DNA of 64,000 nt from Deltaproteobacteria bacterium IMCC39524 (lineage in GTDB: Bacteria > Desulfobacterota > Desulfuromonadia > Desulfuromonadales > BM103), in contig JARUHJ010000001.1 in the NCBI GenBank assembly GCA_029667085.1, forward strand, positions 558,001-622,000, in the 5' to 3' direction. A model generated the notes under the pieces. The model was given only the letters and a program-made list of their open reading frames with translations, made no database searches and had not been told where the DNA came from. Made by a program: the position numbers and the translations under genes. Positions 62,173 through 64,000 of this stretch are shown piece after piece. The stretch's first letter is position 1. Each line of letters opens with the position of its first letter.

Positions 62173-64000
62173 CTATGCCTTCCCCAATTCCTGCATGAGT
62201 GACGAATGCCATCCATCTATCTTGTCATTGCGGATTTGGTCAAAGAAGCCAACATAGTCTTCTGGAGAGAGGAAATAAAAATGGTACTGCCAAGGCTTCC
62301 CTGCTTCAACCAATGCTGCATTGAGTGCTTTAAAGTGTGCCATTCCATCACGGAACTTAGCCTTATTGCGATTGCCATCATCACCCTCTTGCTTAATTTC
62401 AACGATGAGAATTATTTTCGAATCCTTTAATTGGATTGCAAAGTCAGGGTTGAACTGTTCATTCACGGTATGTGTCTTGCCAGTTTTTGCTGGTTTATAC
62501 GAATAAGGAAATGAGTACACACCCCTATCAGGGATCTTAGTAAACCTCTCGACAAGCTCACTGTTCTCAAATAGAAGATCACTGAACTTACGTTCTGGTT
62601 CATGGCTGGCGTAGTGAATGTTGTTTGGTGACTTATACTTCGCAGCATCTATTTGATGGATGCGCTTAGCAATTTCACGTGCGCTATCGTTTAGACCGCT
62701 CTCATCTATCTGAGCTATTTGCACCCATTTACTGTATTGATCCCAAAGAAGTGATTCATCCTTATCAAAAGAGTTATCATCTCCAGTCACATGATAAACA
62801 GCACCGTGCTCCTTCATTCGGCTCTCAGAGAAAGACTGACGAGGTGCATTGCGGTAATCCACATCAACTAACTCTTTTGCGACTTGCGTCATCCTAGGAT
62901 GCTCACGACCTACAGGACGGAACAAAGGGCCAAAGGCTTGCTGGACCAACGTTAGATTCTCTCGGCTCAAATAATCCGTGTCATAACCGCCTTTTTTAAG
63001 AGCATCTTCGATAAACTTCTTGATCTTACTTTTAGGCCATTTAGTAGCTAGAACCTCATCCTTGTCACGAATGAACAATCGCAACATGCGAACAGCATCA
63101 TCAATCGCAACTAAATTATTATGTGTAATTTCGACGGCTAATTTACCGGTTTCTGAGAAGGTCGCATATTCAGTACTCTTCCGGCTCTGAGGCTTGAGAG
63201 TCAACGTAATCTTTGTCGCCTTCTCTTTCTTTGTCTCAACTGTTTGCTGAGCAGGCTCGTATTTCAGATTGTGCAATGGAATAACAAACTCTTCACGACG
63301 GCTGTCATAACCCCAAGAGAGCGTATTTTCAACTTCAAGGACCTCCTTAATGAGATTGGCTATCTCCTCTGACCATGCTTCGTGGTTAGTGATTTTAACA
63401 AGTGGCTGTACGTCCAGCTCAGAGGGAACTCGAAGTCCACGACCGAGCACTTGAGATATAAGTAGTTTTGACGCAAAGGCTCGAGATTCATGTGGGACAA
63501 TTTGAAATACATTTTTTACGTCCCATCCTTCAGTTAGCATGCTTACTGAAACGATCCACTCCACAGAGCTAGAAGGTTCGTCGACTTTCTTTAACGCTGC
63601 CAGGTTTTCCTTTCTACGCTTATCAGGGGAGTCTTTGTCACCACGAGGTTCGTATGCTGATTCGACTCGCGCCTTGGCTGCTTTAGCTGAAGGGATTCCT
63701 GAAGTTACCCAAATTGCCTTTTCCTCTGCTTCTTCAGGGCTGATTTTTTCTTTCTTAACAAGATAATCAATTAGCTCTTTCCAGACTTCTACACAGCCAG
63801 CAATGTCTTGAGTGATGATAATAGAAATTGGGCGAAGCTTTGTACCGTAATCTTTCCAGTTTTGTTGATGGACAGCGTAGGTCTTATCCCAGCTCTGCGC
63901 CTTATGTGTATCTTCAGTAACATAGTCAGGCTTTTTAACAACTTTCAATTCAATAGCCTGTTTGATCCCAAAGCGATAGATCACATCAGGAAAGTATTCA
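62173..64000 (-). CDS. Type III-restriction-like DEAD/DEAH helicase-nuclease (5' part missing)
   Basis: Partial gene: the frame stays open to the right edge (the last window codons read EYFPDV-IYRFGI), so the N-terminal helicase half is outside. Seen: SF2 motifs V and VI (VSMLTEGWDVKNVFQIVPHE, SQVLGRGLRVP) near the left half and a C-terminal PD-(D/E)XK core FNPDFAIQL ... IILIVEIKQEG. This matches Res subunits of type III-like systems and the large helicase-nuclease restriction proteins sometimes found without a Mod partner. No methyltransferase is visible in the window. It is the first gene visible of the minus-strand defence operon. Confidence 0.87.
   Translation of the reverse strand, partial: EYFPDVIYRFGIKQAIELKVVKKPDYVTEDTHKAQSWDKTYAVHQQNWKDYGTKLRPISIIITQDIAGCVEVWKELIDYLVKKEKISPEEAEEKAIWVTSGIPSAKAAKARVESAYEPRGDKDSPDKRRKENLAALKKVDEPSSSVEWIVSVSMLTEGWDVKNVFQIVPHESRAFASKLLISQVLGRGLRVPSELDVQPLVKITNHEAWSEEIANLIKEVLEVENTLSWGYDSRREEFVIPLHNLKYEPAQQTVETKKEKATKITLTLKPQSRKSTEYATFSETGKLAVEITHNNLVAIDDAVRMLRLFIRDKDEVLATKWPKSKIKKFIEDALKKGGYDTDYLSRENLTLVQQAFGPLFRPVGREHPRMTQVAKELVDVDYRNAPRQSFSESRMKEHGAVYHVTGDDNSFDKDESLLWDQYSKWVQIAQIDESGLNDSAREIAKRIHQIDAAKYKSPNNIHYASHEPERKFSDLLFENSELVERFTKIPDRGVYSFPYSYKPAKTGKTHTVNEQFNPDFAIQLKDSKIILIVEIKQEGDDGNRNKAKFRDGMAHFKALNAALVEAGKPWQYHFYFLSPEDYVGFFDQIRNDKIDGWHSSLMQELGKA

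Noticed and set aside
62173-63984. Complete gene starting at the GTG at 63984
   Set aside because: The frame continues open to base 64000 with protein-like sequence, and the helicase N-terminal motifs are missing; it is a fragment of a longer gene.

Overview
The window looks like a chromosome segment of a Gram-negative, anaerobic, metal- or sulfur-respiring bacterium of the Desulfuromonadales/Geobacterales type (Desulfuromonadia). This is inferred from two secreted 12-heme c-type cytochromes, a PurS-PurL fusion beside a separate PurQ, the order gapA-pgk-tpiA-secG-tRNA-Leu, paired lipid-trafficking (MCE) operons, PilZ response regulators and an AmmeMemoRadiSam protein. The species cannot be named from sequence alone. 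Most genes in 2-53 kb lie on the minus strand.

Layout. 0.1-6.8 kb: long-chain acyl-CoA synthetase, 12-heme cytochrome, small ferredoxin-like protein, two receiver-PilZ paralogues (one without its phospho-acceptor Asp) and a metallo-hydrolase. 6.9-10.6 kb: yhbY, dgt, rsmD, coaD, a DUF1858 protein and a creatininase-family protein. 10.7-13.2 kb: an AMIN/OmpA envelope protein with two large in-frame tandem arrays. 13.4-14.7 kb: queE-queD-yacG. 14.9-18.4 kb: a pqiA-pqiA-pqiB-pqiC operon. 18.7-22.0 kb: lipoprotein, two identical tRNA-Gly(CCC) genes around an aspartate-type aminotransferase, and a tRNA nucleotidyltransferase. 22.1-28.6 kb: AEC transporter, ABC-type binding protein, mlaD-mlaF-mlaE, a WPF-repeat exported protein and a 43-aa membrane peptide. 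28.7-33.9 kb: TPR protein, tRNA-Glu, tRNA-Gln, tautomerase, gltX, MEMO1 family, TauE/SafE and tRNA-Cys. 34-37.7 kb: MTH1187-type protein, orphan secretin-like protein, nucleoside transporter and second 12-heme cytochrome. 38-43.2 kb: tRNA-Gly(GCC), pgsA, lytic transglycosylase, nadB, chorismate mutase, an isolated DAHP-synthase regulatory domain, an inverted-repeat-bounded element and a DUF2817 protein. 43.3-51.5 kb: two hypotheticals, pyrE, purF, purQ, purSL and a YycJ-like hydrolase. 51.6-57.8 kb: sensor kinase, then plus-strand gapA, pgk, tpiA, secG and tRNA-Leu(GAG).

From about 57.8 kb to the right edge the content changes. Beyond tRNA-Leu the DNA looks AT-richer and holds a minus-strand run of a Res-type helicase-nuclease (5' part outside the window), a small PD-(D/E)XK protein, a CoiA-like nuclease, an SF1 UvrD-like helicase and two small orphan genes. 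I read this as the edge of a tRNA-anchored defence island and as the best candidate for an undescribed system. Other notable points are the repeat-built OmpA protein, the inverted-repeat element behind the isolated DAHP-synthase domain, and a terminator-like hairpin in the gapA leader.
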